Source: Hyposmocoma kahamanoa | Lineage: Eukaryota; Arthropoda; Insecta; Lepidoptera; Cosmopterigidae | Direction: 5' to 3' | Assembly: GCF_003589595.1 (NCBI RefSeq) | Contig: NW_020653750.1 | Span: forward strand, 1,776,451 to 1,840,450 | Length of the DNA: 64,000 bases | Part shown: one piece after another, positions 11,474-22,454 of the stretch | Numbering within the stretch: position 1 is the first letter of the stretch | How the letters are laid out: each line of letters begins with the position of its first letter | Program-made: the position numbers and the translations under genes | The notes under the pieces: generated by a model | Told to the model about the DNA's origin: nothing | Seen by the model: only the letters and a program-made list of their open reading frames with translations | Database searches by the model: none

Positions 11474-13324
11474 CAAGTAATCTCTGTTAAGAGAAAGGTT
11501 GGCTCTGGACTTAGGACTAATTTTCGTTTCTGCGAGTTGCCAAATTTTTACTTTTATCAAGAAATTGAATTACCAAATTTTCTTTATGAAATTACGGTTA
11601 TGCTCATTTAGTGAAGTGAAAACTCGGAACACAATAACGACAAAGTTTTTATGGCGTATCATTTCAGTGTTATTACGGTTTTATACGCGAATATCTGAAA
11701 ACTGGTGAGGAAATTATAGCATTTGCGGGAGAAAACGTGGAACCATTTTCATGAGACTTATTGTAATGAGGAGATTGGAAGAAGCGAAAGCGGGTAGCAA
11801 GAGAATTTACAAATGATATTCTTGGACGAATAAACGTACATTACATCGCTGCAATGCAGATTGAGCTGTGGAAATGTTTACAACAATGCTTCTCGAGTCG
11901 AATATTAAGCACCAGTTTGGGTCATAATTGCCTCCATGGGTCATAAAATTGTGTATTATTTGTCGTCATCTGTTTCTATTAACTTGGTATTACCTAACTA
12001 TAAGTGAAGAATATTAAGTTAGGCCCGGGTGCCGCAGGCAGTGCCCTGTGTTCGCCGCGGTCCGCTGGGCGTGCGCTGACTGCGCAAGTGGTTCCGCACC
12101 CGATCTCCCTAATTGGTAAATCTTAGCTGACGCGACTCTTTGCAATTAAGCACCCGATTGGCGCTAAGCTACAATTTCATGCTACACATAACGGATTCCC
12201 AATGTAAGGCATAGGTTGTTATTATTTGGCAAGATACTGATGTTTCTCACAAAGAGAATGCCACAACACACACACACACACATATATATACACAAACAAA
12301 TACACCCTTTCATTAATTCTCTTCTATGTCTAGCGTAATGTTATGTCCATAAATATAAATAAAAATAATAAGCATGCAGATTTGTTTGACTGATGACTAT
12401 ATCTCTCTTTTATCGTTACGGCTGTTAAAATAGAAATTTTAATTCCGAATCGTAATTTCCCAGAGCACTTTGAGAAACTCCTGAAACTATTTGTGGCAAT
12501 TACCAATTGAAATTTGAGGCGACCAAATTCAAGTACTTCTTATTGAAATTGGCATTATGAGCTTAGTTTCAGAATTTGCGTATTGATCGTACATGTAATT
12601 GAAACTGTTAAAGTTTGGTAACATTCCGGTCACGTCGGCGAGTTGTCCGGAGAGGACGTGTCGCGGCGTACACCCGCCGCCACCGACCGATCGTGGATAC
12701 TCAATACATTATCGTTATCAACATGACAAAATCAATTTTCTATTAGGCGTTTGTCAAAATCCTGAATACATGGTTATCTTTAGTGCCAAACAAACAAATG
12801 AAAATTCCAAGTACTCCGTTCGAACATTCGCGAGGGTTGATTACGCCGTAAATTGTCAGTTAACATGGATTAATTTGCATTCACAATAGAATGTCATCTA
12901 TGGTACATGCAATCTTTTATGTAATTTCGTTGAAATTAGGTACACTCTAGTTCAGTTAAATGTCTTTAGATGAATAACAACTTCTGCCAGAATTTTTGCT
13001 GCCTTTTCTTTATTCATGTCTTGACACATTAATAAAAAAAAAATTCTTTAGCGGAATAAACGAGGTAAATCAACCATAAACATGCCCTCAATGGGCGTTT
13101 CGAATAAATTATCATTGGTAGTTAGGAAATCGGAGACGCGACAAACCTTGAGTCTTATCTTTAGAGCGCCTGTTTGGCTTCGATTGCAAACATTTTGTAA
13201 CGTCACATACTTGTTAATATTTTTCGTTATTGGTTATAAGATTCTCAATATTGCATTCATAACATCCCTAAATTTGACGACTCTGTTCTTTATTACGACT
13301 ATGCAGCAATTTTCAACCCCTAAG

Positions 13325-13569
13325 GCTCAATTTATATATTATATTGCGGCAGAACGGAATGGAAGCGAATTTTTGTAACCATATTGTACATAGCATAATG
13401 ACCTTTATGTTCGCGCGTGCTCGAGAATGCTCGCGCATTCCGCGGAAGATTTTGGCTCGTATCTAGTTTGTACGTTACACAATTGACCATAAAGTTCATT
13501 GTGCTACGTACAATATTGTTACAAAAATTAGCTTCCATTCCGTTCCGCCGCAATATACGTAAATTGAAC
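13325..13569. mobile_element. Foldback MITE, 245 bp, with 5-bp target duplication
   Basis: Two inverted arms of about 85-90 bp (13325-13411 and about 13482-13569) match with few differences, for example GCGGCAGAACGGAATGGAAG on the left against the complement of GCTTCCATTCCGTTCCGCCG on the right. The spacer is GC-rich with CGCGCGTGCTCGAGAATGCT. CTAAG flanks both ends (13320-13324 and 13570-13574), consistent with a target-site duplication. It encodes no transposase. The superfamily is not determined. Confidence 0.75.
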
Positions 13570-13574
13570 CTAAG

Positions 13575-14051
13575 ATTCCATTATACACCTAATGAGTCGT
13601 GAAATACATCAACTTCGTCTGATAACATTATCGTTTCTAGAAGCCTCAATTAACTTTATCTACTCGTGTATGCTGTAAAAATGGGAGAAAATAAGTATAT
13701 GGGTATAATTAATTTCGTTGTAGATAAGTACATTATTTACAAACCCTAATAATAGACATCCAATCAGAGAAAATGATCCAAAATTTCGTACAATACACAA
13801 CTAATGTCGAAATTAATTAAACAATTAGTGGCGTAACCGACTGAATTAATCTCCACGAGAAATGCGTGCGAACTGAGACAATTCCCACACTAATATCTCG
13901 TGTCCTAATGCACTTATGTGAATGACAGTTTTCTTTAGTAACTTGCTGTTTCTAAATAAGAATTTATATTGTCTTTGTTGTTTTCATAAATCAAGCATGG
14001 TATTAAAATTAACCTAGTATGCAACATTACGTTTTATTAGCTGTAAACATT
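13575..14051. other. No gene or repeat recognised
   Basis: AT-rich stretch between the foldback MITE and the R1 copy. All frames are short and there is no domain or splice structure. Confidence 0.5.
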
Positions 14052-14294
14052 CCTGCCACCAAGCAGTAATGTATGCAGCACTGCGTTTCGGTTTTGAAGG
14101 TTAAAGGTGCTGGTGAAATTCCAGGCACATGGGACTTGTCAACTTACGTCTCAGGGTGACGGTCGCAATGACAGCGCCCCCCAGATTTTTATGATTTAAA
14201 GTTCTGCGTGGTATTGCAACTGTTATGCATAGGCGTGTCACTTACCATCAGGCGCACTTCTTGTTCGTCCTGTTATTTGGTATCATAAAAAAAA
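14052..14294 (+). repeat. R1 repeat lacking the first ~75 bp
   Basis: Starts in the CTGCCACCAAGCAGTAATG block. It continues through GGTGAAATTCCAGGCACATG and GTCACTTACCATCAGGCGCA to a TATCATAAAAAAAA tail. Confidence 0.85.
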
Positions 14295-14739
14295 TATAAA
14301 CATGAAATATATCCACCTTAGAAGCCGTACTTTTTACGTAAGTACCAACTCAATAACTGATTAAATATGTCAAATTAATTCCACTATCTTATATGTATAT
14401 ACGTTTTAAACATATCTATCAAAAGTGGGAAACAACTGTAAATAAACTAGCACAATCTAACCTTCCTACATATATTACATAACTTTTGCCTTTGCGAAAA
14501 TCAATCACCCTTCAACAATAACATCCATTGCAATAACAATGCCCATTTCTATAGAATGTATTACGAAAACTCAATCGTTTTCTTGCAGCAACAACAGTTT
14601 CAATTTCCACGAGACAATAAATATTACTAAACGACCGTGATAAAATTATTAGCCTATTATATTGTTTTCCACTACTTCATCGGAGTCAGTTCTCTAATTG
14701 TAATTTAAAAAACCATTACACTGAGTGAAGAAATAGATT

Positions 14740-14965
14740 TCTCACAGATGGCGCTACGGCAAAAAAGTCGTTAAGAACGAAAACAAAGATAGACAAGCAC
14801 ATAGAAAAATTCGTAAGGTCCACTAGTTCGTTCCGTGGCTAAGTTGGAATAGCGTCTAGCACGGTTTGCTAGAAGACGTTGGTTCTAATCCAGTCGGATC
14901 GAAGGAGCTTTTTCTGTGTTCGTATTTTTATCTTTGTATTAATAATAACATTAGACAAATTTATA
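14740..14965 (+). repeat. Family D repeat, copy with inverted arms around a tRNA-like core
   Basis: The core GTGGCTAAGTTGGAATAGCG has a B-box-like GGTTCTAATCC. Upstream AACAAAGATAGACAAGCACA and the downstream complement of TGTGTTCGTATTTTTATCTT are roughly inverted, as in the other D copies. Upstream of that is CTCACAGATGGCGCTACGG. An inverted copy of that block (GTAGCGCCACCTGTGAG) occurs at about 32984-33000. Confidence 0.55.
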
Positions 14966-14979
14966 ATTTCGAACTTTAC

Positions 14980-15120
14980 ATATTTATTAGTATACATGTA
15001 CACACGCCAGCACATCAAGCTACACATTGACGTATCTTGTTCCCTTGCACTGGAGGCGATTTTCGAACAAAAATGTGTAGTCTGGTGTGCCGTTGTCCGT
15101 ACATGTATACTAATAAATAT
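14980..15120. mobile_element. Short palindrome-flanked element (family E, copy 1)
   Basis: Perfect 22-bp inverted ends (14980-15001 and 15099-15120) surround a core starting ACACGCCAGCACATCAAGC and ending TGGTGTGCCGTTGTCC. The same core, without these palindromic flanks, recurs at 47404-47504. Core ends are themselves imperfectly inverted. The short ORFs here are incidental. Confidence 0.65.
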
Positions 15121-15194
15121 TTATATACATCTGGCTGTAGTCCATCGCAGTATAAAATACACACAGTGGGACATTTAGCGCAACAATAGTCAAT

Positions 15195-15295
15195 CAATCA
15201 GCCTATTGCAGTCCACTGTTGGATATAAGCCTCCCGCATCCAACCACTACCCACGGTCTTCTTCAGATCGACGGTCCATCTTGCAGGGGGGCTTC
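15195..15295 (+). repeat. Lepidopteran 'GCAGTCCACTG' repeat fragment
   Basis: Contains CAGCCTATTGCAGTCCACTG and TTGGATATAAGCCTCCCGC. From memory this is close to a very common lepidopteran repeat ('GCAGTCCACTGCTGGACATAGGCC'), probably the tail of a retroelement. It is one fragment only. Confidence 0.5.
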
Positions 15296-16993
15296 CTCCT
15301 TCCAGGGGGTTCCTACGTTACGTATGCCGAGACGTGGTCTCGACTCGAGAACTCGTTTACTTCATCGCTCATCGGTTCTGCGATAGTTCGAGGTTGATTG
15401 GGCGTTTTTGTAAACTTCGTGAACTTTCCCAGAAAAAATTTTGTTTTGCTTGAACACTAAATTTTAAAAAAATGCATTTTCTTTTAAATTCGTTGTATAA
15501 TAAAATTTTTAAAGATATACTTTACAAAGTTGACGTTAAAAGATGTTAATTATTACTTTATATGCCATTTTTTTTTCATTATCATTATTTATTTAAATAT
15601 AAACGTTACTAAGTATTTTATATTCTCATTTTTTGTTCCGCTCAGTGTGTGTATACATCAAAAGCAATTATATATCTTTTAATATCCACCGTAGTGGAGA
15701 AAATTGGGGATTGTTCGAACGACCAGTACAATTTCGTTATTTTGACATTTCTTCACCGTTCAATGGAACAAACAAATCTTGTTAGTAGTCTATACACATT
15801 TCTTCTCCTCTCCCCAATGGGAGTATCCTCCACCAAATGGTGGAGACGCCTTATACTCACATTTTACAATTTCATTTTATTTTATGGCAGTCAAACCTGC
15901 AAACAGTGCGACGGTTCGCCTGATGGAAGTGGTTACGACCGCCTACAGACATTTGCGATAAAAAAAAATGAGTATCCTTAATATCGTAAATGTGTGGCCG
16001 ACGTGGGACAAAATATCTTTAGTTTTTGGATCACATCAGTGCTGCTTTGCAATAACAGAAAAGGGTTCGGTGGTAGCATCTACTATCATTGAAAATACAT
16101 ATTTATAGCGAAACCGTAGCGGGAAGTAATTTTTTAAAATATTTAAAGTAAATGCACTTGCTTTTGACCATTACCTAGCCCTGGAGCAAAGATAGGAGTG
16201 ACGATAGAAACGAGCTCGCCCAGGAGAGGCCTATTCATGCCTATGCCTTAAATATACTAAAATACACACTATCACCGAGTAACAAGTAACATAAACAAAT
16301 ACTAGAATTTTTATTACTTATATATCTTTTTCAAACGTTTTATTTTGTTTATAAACTTATTTACATCGTGGATTTGTTATTAAAATCTTATATCCTTATT
16401 ACTCGAAGCCATTTGCTGAAAACTTTTTGAAGTGATTAGGGATTACATATTTTGTCCCTTATTTTCCTTGTTTTCTTACTTAATATCCCCCAGTAGATAA
16501 TAATCTTCTAGCACTACTACATATGTTTAATCTGATTAGTAATATGATGATGATTAGTAAAAATAGTAAGAATAAATTCATAGTAATGAAAAGAAAGTGT
16601 TAAAATATTTATAAGCTAAAGTGCAACAACGAAAATCATCGATCATACTAGAGTAATAAGTTTTATCTAAGTTCACGGTATAACAACGTTGTTGTATAGG
16701 TATGGTTCTTGTAATACACTACACAATTGAATGGTTACTTTCACTCAATCAGTACGTTGGACCGATCGAGAGGCTCTATACACGATTTCCTCATTAACTT
16801 GCTTTTGTTAGAAACGTCTAGCGAGACCAGTACGAGTTTGGCTCGCTTCCACGAGGAAAGTATTTTCTTTAAAGGACGCCTTATATGTAAATAGTAGCAA
16901 ACAATTTATTTCATATACATAACCCTTTCACTCTTTAGGTATCCGTAGACGAAACTTGGTCAATATTTCTAATAAACATGACACAACTAATGC
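15296..16993. other. Gap with one small repeat fragment
   Basis: At about 15906-15960, CAGTGCGACGGTTCGCCTGA and GTGGTTACGACCGCCTACAG resemble a common lepidopteran interspersed repeat. A small hairpin CTCCACC-AAAT-GGTGGAG lies at about 15828-15846. The 110-aa ORF at 15649-15981 reads through both and has no domain. The rest is AT-rich DNA in which I see no gene. Confidence 0.4.
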
Positions 16994-17236
16994 CATAGTA
17001 TAATAAGACTAGTATAGGAACTCCATACAAATGTAGCAGCGCAATTTGTATGAGTGTACGCGCGCTGCGTGCATTATACCGCGATGCACTTGCGGTGCAT
17101 AGCGATGGTCAACCCACGCGCTCATTATTATTATGCGAATGTATGCGTCTGTACACGGCGCGCGTCGTACGTGCACTCATACAAACGTCGCTGCCACGTT
17201 TGTAGTGAGTTACCATACTTATTTCATTATACTATG
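16994..17236. mobile_element. Foldback MITE, 243 bp, long arms with GC-rich inner ends
   Basis: The arms 16994-17075 and about 17150-17236 are inverted copies. The left arm begins CATAGTATAATAAGACTAGT and the right arm ends with the complement of CATAGTATAATGAAATAAGT. Inner parts (TTTGTATGAGTGTACGCGCG against the complement of CGTACGTGCACTCATACAAA) also pair. The middle is rich in CG. No ORF codes for a transposase; the 66-aa ORF at 17054-17254 is palindrome sequence. Confidence 0.7.
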
Positions 17237-17264
17237 ATAATACTGTTGTTATAATTTGTCTTTA

Positions 17265-17470
17265 TCTGTCGATCCGATGGACAGGGATTTCCAGGGGGAC
17301 TGCGGGCTTCCTGGTAAGATCAGGGTGCGGCGGGCGTCTGGGCTAACCTCTCCGCCTGTGATACGCCTTCATAGGCGTCTCTGGGTATGGACTCGCCGGG
17401 GATTGTGGTAGCTATAGAGACGGATATGTTCTGCCCCGGTAATGTGTGGCGAGGGTCCGTAAAGATATAA
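17265..17470. repeat. GC-rich segment, possible LINE untranslated fragment
   Basis: Composition shifts sharply to GC-rich (CAGGGATTTCCAGGGGGACT, GTGCGGCGGGCGTCTGGGCT) compared with both sides. It has no good ORF. From memory similar segments occur in lepidopteran LINE untranslated regions; this is not verified. Confidence 0.3.
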
Positions 17471-18530
17471 CGAAGTAAACAAAATTTTTTTAGAAAGATA
17501 TGGGACTGTTGCTACAAGTACCACTAATTCTACGCTACGCATGTGCGTCTTTTAAAAATATCTATTGCTAAAATTACCTATCTGTGTACGTGACTCAACT
17601 ACACCACACTCAAGTACACCAAATGTAACTGTACAATACAATATTGGCTTGTTAGTGTAACGAGTTCGTGCCTAATAAATTACGAATGCAGTGTCCTCCT
17701 ACATGAGATATTTACATCCATACATTCACGCTCGAATCTTGGCTCGACGGCAGGACCGTTCTCTAATCAATGCCAGTCATTCGTTCGAACGTGTGTTATT
17801 CAATAGTTCCATAAGGTTAACGTCATTGATGATTGTGTGATTCGAATGCAGCATTTAATTTTGAAGTTTTGTTCAAAACTTCTACTATCAAGCATTCATT
17901 TTTAAATCAAACAAAAAAAAATGAAAGCACTTGATACTGCGGGGCAACTTGTTTCCTTATCCCGTTTGTTTTTACTTACACTGATTGTTTTCTCTTTTCT
18001 CTACAGTTTTATTTCCAGGGCTTCGAAATAACAATTACCAGTAAATGCAGTATTTTTAGCAATAACAAATATTAGATAACAATCAACCCAGAAAAGATGC
18101 TAGCACAGAAAAGCGTATTGAAAAAAATCCTCACTCTAGTTCCTTGACATAAACGTACGCCTTCGTTTGGACGGCTGCCATTTTCGTTTGTTGTTACAAG
18201 TTACATAACCGAGATCAAATGTAATCCATCATAGACAAGAAATGAATAGTTAATGTGCTACATGAAATGTCGATTGTGCTGTTAGGCTTCCTGTATTGCA
18301 ACCTTCGTATGTCTAATTCATTAATCGACATATAGGCACAAATGTCATAATTCATATTTGTAAGTATATCTTGCTATTTGATCTCAGTTACTTCCTCATT
18401 CTTTGGGCTTACAATTGTAGCACTTTGGGATTATGATTCTTAGCTTTTAAAACATAAAATGCGTACGTAACATAAAATGGGTGCGTATTTAGTAAGTAAC
18501 CGTATTTTGTTTTGGGTTATTTACAAAACC
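17471..18530. other. No gene or repeat recognised
   Basis: AT-rich sequence upstream of the tandem duplication. No supported ORF, RNA gene or splice structure. Confidence 0.5.
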
Positions 18531-18744
18531 ATTTTGTCTTTAATTGTGGATGAATCATTTTGTGCATAGAATTAAAATTCTCCGAAAGCACATTCCATAA
18601 TTCGAGTTCTCCAATAGTGTTACTGTAGCATAATTTAATATTCATCATTGTGTTTGCTTCAAAGAAAATTTTATTTTGTCTTTAATTGTGGATGAATCAT
18701 TTTGTGCATAGAATTAAAATTCTCCTGAAGCACATTCCATAATT
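18531..18744. repeat. 142-bp tandem duplication split by the LINE
   Basis: Unit 1 is 18531-18672. Unit 2 starts at 18673, is cut at 18744 by the LINE, and resumes after its tail at 22455-22522. The first halves (18531-18602 and 18673-18744) differ at about 2 of 72 positions. The second halves (18603-18670 and 22455-22522) look identical. TAATT at 18740-18744 and 22450-22454 is the likely short target duplication of the LINE. Confidence 0.8.
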
Positions 18745-21700
18745 CCATTTGGGGTGACAGTGTTGTTCGCGTCCGTGGGCTTTAACTCTCGATACCCCAC
18801 ACGTGTCTCCTGGGTAGTGCGAAATGAACAACAGATTCCCTAATCCTGGGTTGTGAGGTTTTTACGGTGGCCTTGCGTAATTTCCAAACACCGTTTAGCT
18901 GTGTGGTAGAGTGCTTACTCGCCTGGTTGGCGACCACCCTCGTGTCGAAACCCGTCGCCAAATACCTTTGGGTGTGTTCCGACGGCGCACGCGAGTACCA
19001 GTCCCCTCTTCCCGATTGTTGCAGCCTCGCCAATTCCTCGGTCCGTGTAGACCGATTCCCCCTACCCTGCTGCGCTGGGCGTGCCGCCTTGGCGTGGGGG
19101 CCAGGGAGACCCGGTGAAACGGTTGCCCGCTGACCGCCCGCTGGTTCGTAGAGGACCCGAACCCTTGCCTTGCCCAGCCTGGGAGGCTGTCCTGCCGCCA
19201 GTGTCAAAAGCCTGTGCGTTGGTCGGCGTGCCGGACTGGGATCCCGGAGTGGAACCCGTCGGCCAACCACAGGTCGGACCGGGGGCCCTTCCGTCCCCCA
19301 TTCCAAGGGGCGCACCGCTTGGTGCTTCAGGGTGGGGTCTGGTCTATTCTTTGCCTGTGGAAGTGTCGAGGCTGCAGCAATCCTCCTTTCTCCCTTGTTT
19401 CACCCTTTTTTATATGACGAGTCGTAATAAGAAAAACGTGTACTCAGCGGCACCCTGTTCCACACTCAATGTGGACTTTTGCAATATCAGGGGACTTCAT
19501 TCGAATCTGATTGAAGTACACCACCACCTAGAAGCGTCCAAGCCGGCCTTGTTTTTCTTGACGGAGACGCAGATATCTACCCCGGCCGATGTTTCGTACC
19601 TCATGTACCCCGGTTACAGCCTGGAACACAAATTCTTGTCTCGGGCTGGGGTGTGCATGTTCGTCCGGGATGATATCTGCTGTCGCCGTCTTCATCGTCT
19701 TGAAGACAGGGACCTGTCCTTATTGTGGGCGCGCGTCGATTATGGGAGCCACACCTATATCTACGCGTGCCTTTACAGGTCCCACAGCGGAGACTCGGAG
19801 ACCAACCGACTCTTGGGCCGCGTTCAGCGGGCACTCGACGAAGTCCTGCAACAGCTCCCCTCAGCGGAGGTGGTGATCCTCGGCGACTTTAACGCTCACC
19901 ATGTTGAGTGGCTAGGATCACCACGTACCGATTATGCTGGGAGAGCTGTTCGCGACTTTGCCGTGACCAATGACCTCACGCAATTAGTGGATGGCCACAC
20001 CAGAATTCCCGATATGGAGGGCCATACCCCTAGCCTGCTCGACTTAATGCTGACGACTCACCCAGACGGCACTCGGGTATCCCGCCATGTTTGCTTGGGA
20101 TCATCCGACCATCTCCTGATCCGTTCTGAGGTATGCGTCACTCAGACCGGACGTCCCCGACCACCTGGGACGCGCCGTGTTTGGCATTATGGGTCAGCCG
20201 ATTGGGATGGATTGCGTGGGTTCTTTGCTTCCTTCCCCTGGGGGCGACTCTGCTTCTCTTTGGCGGATCTTGATGACTGCGCATTATCGGTTGCCGAGGC
20301 GATACTGTCGGGCATGGAATGTTTCATTCCAAGTTCGACAGTGCGCGTCGGGGGCCGTTCTAGGCCCTGGTTCGGTGGGTCTTGCGCTGATGCTTGCAAA
20401 GCAAAACGTGAGGCCTACCGGGCCTGGTCCGCTGCGTCAGTTGTCAATGATCCCGATACCCCCAATTTGAAGCGGAAATTTAACGCCGCTTCCAGGTCCT
20501 GCAAGAAGGTAATAGCCGCTGCAAAGTTCGTGCACGTTCGCAAAATTGGCGAGAAACTAGTGGGCTATCCCTCTGGGAGCCGTGCCTTCTGGTCTCTCGC
20601 CAAGGCAGTCCAGGGAAACTTCTGTCGGGTGTCTCTTCCGCCGTTGCGCAAGCCTGACGACTCACTGGCACATTCCGCAAAAGAGAAAGCCGACCTTCTT
20701 TGCTCTCTCTTTGCGTCGAATTCAAATCTTGACGACGGGGGTAATACACCACCTACTATCCCGTGGTGTGGGCACTCTATGCCAGAAATCCGCTTTACGC
20801 AATGCGCGGTACGGCGTGCTCTCTTCGCCCTCGACGTCAGGAAGTCCAGTGGGCCTGATGGTATTCCTGCAGTTGTGCTCAAAACGTGCGCTCCTGAATT
20901 GGCTCCGGTCTTAACGCGCCTCTTCCAACTCTCATACCGCTTAGGTGTAGTCCCGGCTTCGTGGAAGACTGCCTGTGTTCACCCTATCCCAAAAAAGGGT
21001 GATCGCTCGGACCCGTCCAACTACCGGCCAATTGCGATAACCTCCTTGCTCTCTAAGGTGATGGAGCGCGTGGTGAACAACCAGCTCCTAGATTACCTTG
21101 AGGATCGCCAGCTGATTAATGACCGCCAGTACGGCTTTCGTCGTGGTCGCGGTGCTGGTGATCTTCTTGTGTATCTCACTCACCAATGGGCAGCTGCCAT
21201 TGAGAGCAGGGGGGAAGCATTGGCCGTGAGTTTGGATATAGCTAAGGCTTTCGATCGGGTCTGGCACAAGGCTCTTCTATCGAAGTTACCATCCTACGGG
21301 CTCCCAGATGGTCTTTGCACCTGGATCGCCAGTTTTTTGATAGAGCGGAGCATTAAAGTTGCGTTAGACGGTTTCTGCTCGGACTCCATGCTCATCAACG
21401 CTGGCGTTCCCCAGGGGTCAGTGCTATCACCAACCCTGTTTATCCTGCATATCAATGATATGTTACTGACAAGTAACATTCATTGCTATGCGGATGACAG
21501 TACTGGTGATACCTTTTATACTGGCCGTGCAAATATGACCCAACAGGAAGTGGTAGAAGGAAGAGCACAACTTGTGTCTGAAATCGAGACCTCACTGGAG
21601 CAAGTCTCCGTATGGGGCCGACAAAATCTTGTCCGCTTTAACCCCACAAAAACACAAGTTTGCGCGTTCTCCGCTAAGAAAACTCCATTTGTTATAGCGC

Positions 21701-22449
21701 CTAAGTTCCAAGGCACTCCCCTCGTCACCTCTAATAGTATAGGCATCCTTGGCGTCGACATCTCGAACGAAGTCCAGTTTCGGGGTCATTTGGAGAATAA
21801 AGCCAAAATGGCTTCTAAAAAGATTGGTGTGCTCAACAGAGCGAAGCGGTGTTTCACATCGGGGCACCGGCTTTTGCTATACAAAGCTCAGGTTCGGCCC
21901 CATATGGAATACTGCTCGCACCTCTGGGCTGGAGCACCCAAGTATCAGCTTGATCCACTTGACTCCATCCAACGTCGGGCTGTTCGAATTGTCGACGACC
22001 CTATGCTCACAGACGGTTTAGAGCCCCTTAGTCTGCGGAGAGATGTTGGCTCTCTATGTGTGTTCTACCGTCTGTATAACGGGGAGTGCTCAGACGAACT
22101 CTTTGAGTTGGTGCCTCCGTCACTCTTTTACCACTGCACGACCCGCCGAAGGAGAAGACTCCATCCCCACTTCCTCGATGCTTGGCATGTCACGACCACT
22201 CGAGCATCTCGTTCGTTCCTTCCCCGAACCAGTAAGATGTGGAATGGCCTTCCTCCTGAAGTGTTCCCCTTGCGCTATAACATGGAGTTCTTCAAAAGAC
22301 GTGTAAACAAGGTTCTCCGGAGTCGGTTTACGCATGGGTGATGCCTCTGGTATTGCTCGTGTCCATGGGCGACAATGACCACCTCCCATCAAGTGGCTTG
22401 TCTGCTCGTTTGCCTACTGGTTAACATTAAAAAAAAAAAAAAAAAAAAA
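18745..22449 (+). mobile_element. Apparently full-length, intact non-LTR retrotransposon (LINE), 3.7 kb
   Basis: The element has a GC-rich 5' leader of about 670 bp, one long ORF with endonuclease and reverse transcriptase, an ~85-bp 3' UTR and an ~20-nt poly-A (22429-22449). It is flanked by TAATT. GC content is clearly higher than in the host DNA. The uninterrupted ORF, intact catalytic motifs and clean tail suggest a recent insertion. The RT and tail resemble, from memory, abundant lepidopteran single-ORF LINEs of the Jockey/CR1/RTE group; I do not fix the clade. No ORF1 with CCHC knuckles is visible upstream. The leader holds a tRNA-like patch at about 18893-18955. Confidence 0.9.
19414..22341 (+). 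CDS. LINE polyprotein: APE endonuclease plus reverse transcriptase
   Basis: The encoded protein nicks target DNA and copies the element RNA at the nick (target-primed reverse transcription). I chose the ATG at 19414 (MTSRNKKNVY, 975 aa) because the endonuclease core starts just after it. The same frame is open upstream to an ATG at 19081, giving 1086 aa, but the extra 111 residues are proline/glycine-rich and look like leader. Endonuclease motifs: NIRGL (24-28), TET with Glu51, GDFNAHH with Asp158 and Asn160, and SSDH (Asp232, His233). RT motifs: FRRGRGAGDLL, LDIAKAFDRVWHK with Asp608, AGVPQGSVLSPTLF, and YADD (692-695). The C-terminus (QVRPHMEYCSHLWAGAP, then FLPRTSKMWNGLPPEVFP) is typical of these LINE proteins. 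There is no RNase H domain and no frameshift or internal stop. Confidence 0.92.
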   Translation: MTSRNKKNVYSAAPCSTLNVDFCNIRGLHSNLIEVHHHLEASKPALFFLTETQISTPADVSYLMYPGYSLEHKFLSRAGVCMFVRDDICCRRLHRLEDRDLSLLWARVDYGSHTYIYACLYRSHSGDSETNRLLGRVQRALDEVLQQLPSAEVVILGDFNAHHVEWLGSPRTDYAGRAVRDFAVTNDLTQLVDGHTRIPDMEGHTPSLLDLMLTTHPDGTRVSRHVCLGSSDHLLIRSEVCVTQTGRPRPPGTRRVWHYGSADWDGLRGFFASFPWGRLCFSLADLDDCALSVAEAILSGMECFIPSSTVRVGGRSRPWFGGSCADACKAKREAYRAWSAASVVNDPDTPNLKRKFNAASRSCKKVIAAAKFVHVRKIGEKLVGYPSGSRAFWSLAKAVQGNFCRVSLPPLRKPDDSLAHSAKEKADLLCSLFASNSNLDDGGNTPPTIPWCGHSMPEIRFTQCAVRRALFALDVRKSSGPDGIPAVVLKTCAPELAPVLTRLFQLSYRLGVVPASWKTACVHPIPKKGDRSDPSNYRPIAITSLLSKVMERVVNNQLLDYLEDRQLINDRQYGFRRGRGAGDLLVYLTHQWAAAIESRGEALAVSLDIAKAFDRVWHKALLSKLPSYGLPDGLCTWIASFLIERSIKVALDGFCSDSMLINAGVPQGSVLSPTLFILHINDMLLTSNIHCYADDSTGDTFYTGRANMTQQEVVEGRAQLVSEIETSLEQVSVWGRQNLVRFNPTKTQVCAFSAKKTPFVIAPKFQGTPLVTSNSIGILGVDISNEVQFRGHLENKAKMASKKIGVLNRAKRCFTSGHRLLLYKAQVRPHMEYCSHLWAGAPKYQLDPLDSIQRRAVRIVDDPMLTDGLEPLSLRRDVGSLCVFYRLYNGECSDELFELVPPSLFYHCTTRRRRRLHPHFLDAWHVTTTRASRSFLPRTSKMWNGLPPEVFPLRYNMEFFKRRVNKVLRSRFTHG

Positions 22450-22454
22450 TAATT

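Larger units (their letters stand above)
9097..13319. other. Gap with unassigned DNA, 9.1-13.3 kb
   Basis: No gene is recognised apart from the unassigned ORF at 11006-11473, and the only repeat is an R1 scrap at 10154-10212. A GC-rich patch lies at about 12020-12105 (TTAGGCCCGGGTGCCGCAGG onward). A second, at about 12625-12695, is CpG-rich. A short CA/TA microsatellite runs at about 12266-12300. None has a convincing ORF with splice sites. Confidence 0.45.

Noticed and set aside
15649..15981. 110-aa ORF
   Set aside because: Runs through a small hairpin and a repeat fragment, with no domain.
18782..19315. 177-aa minus-strand ORF
   Set aside because: Antisense shadow of the GC-rich LINE leader and ORF start. 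Composition, not selection, keeps it open.
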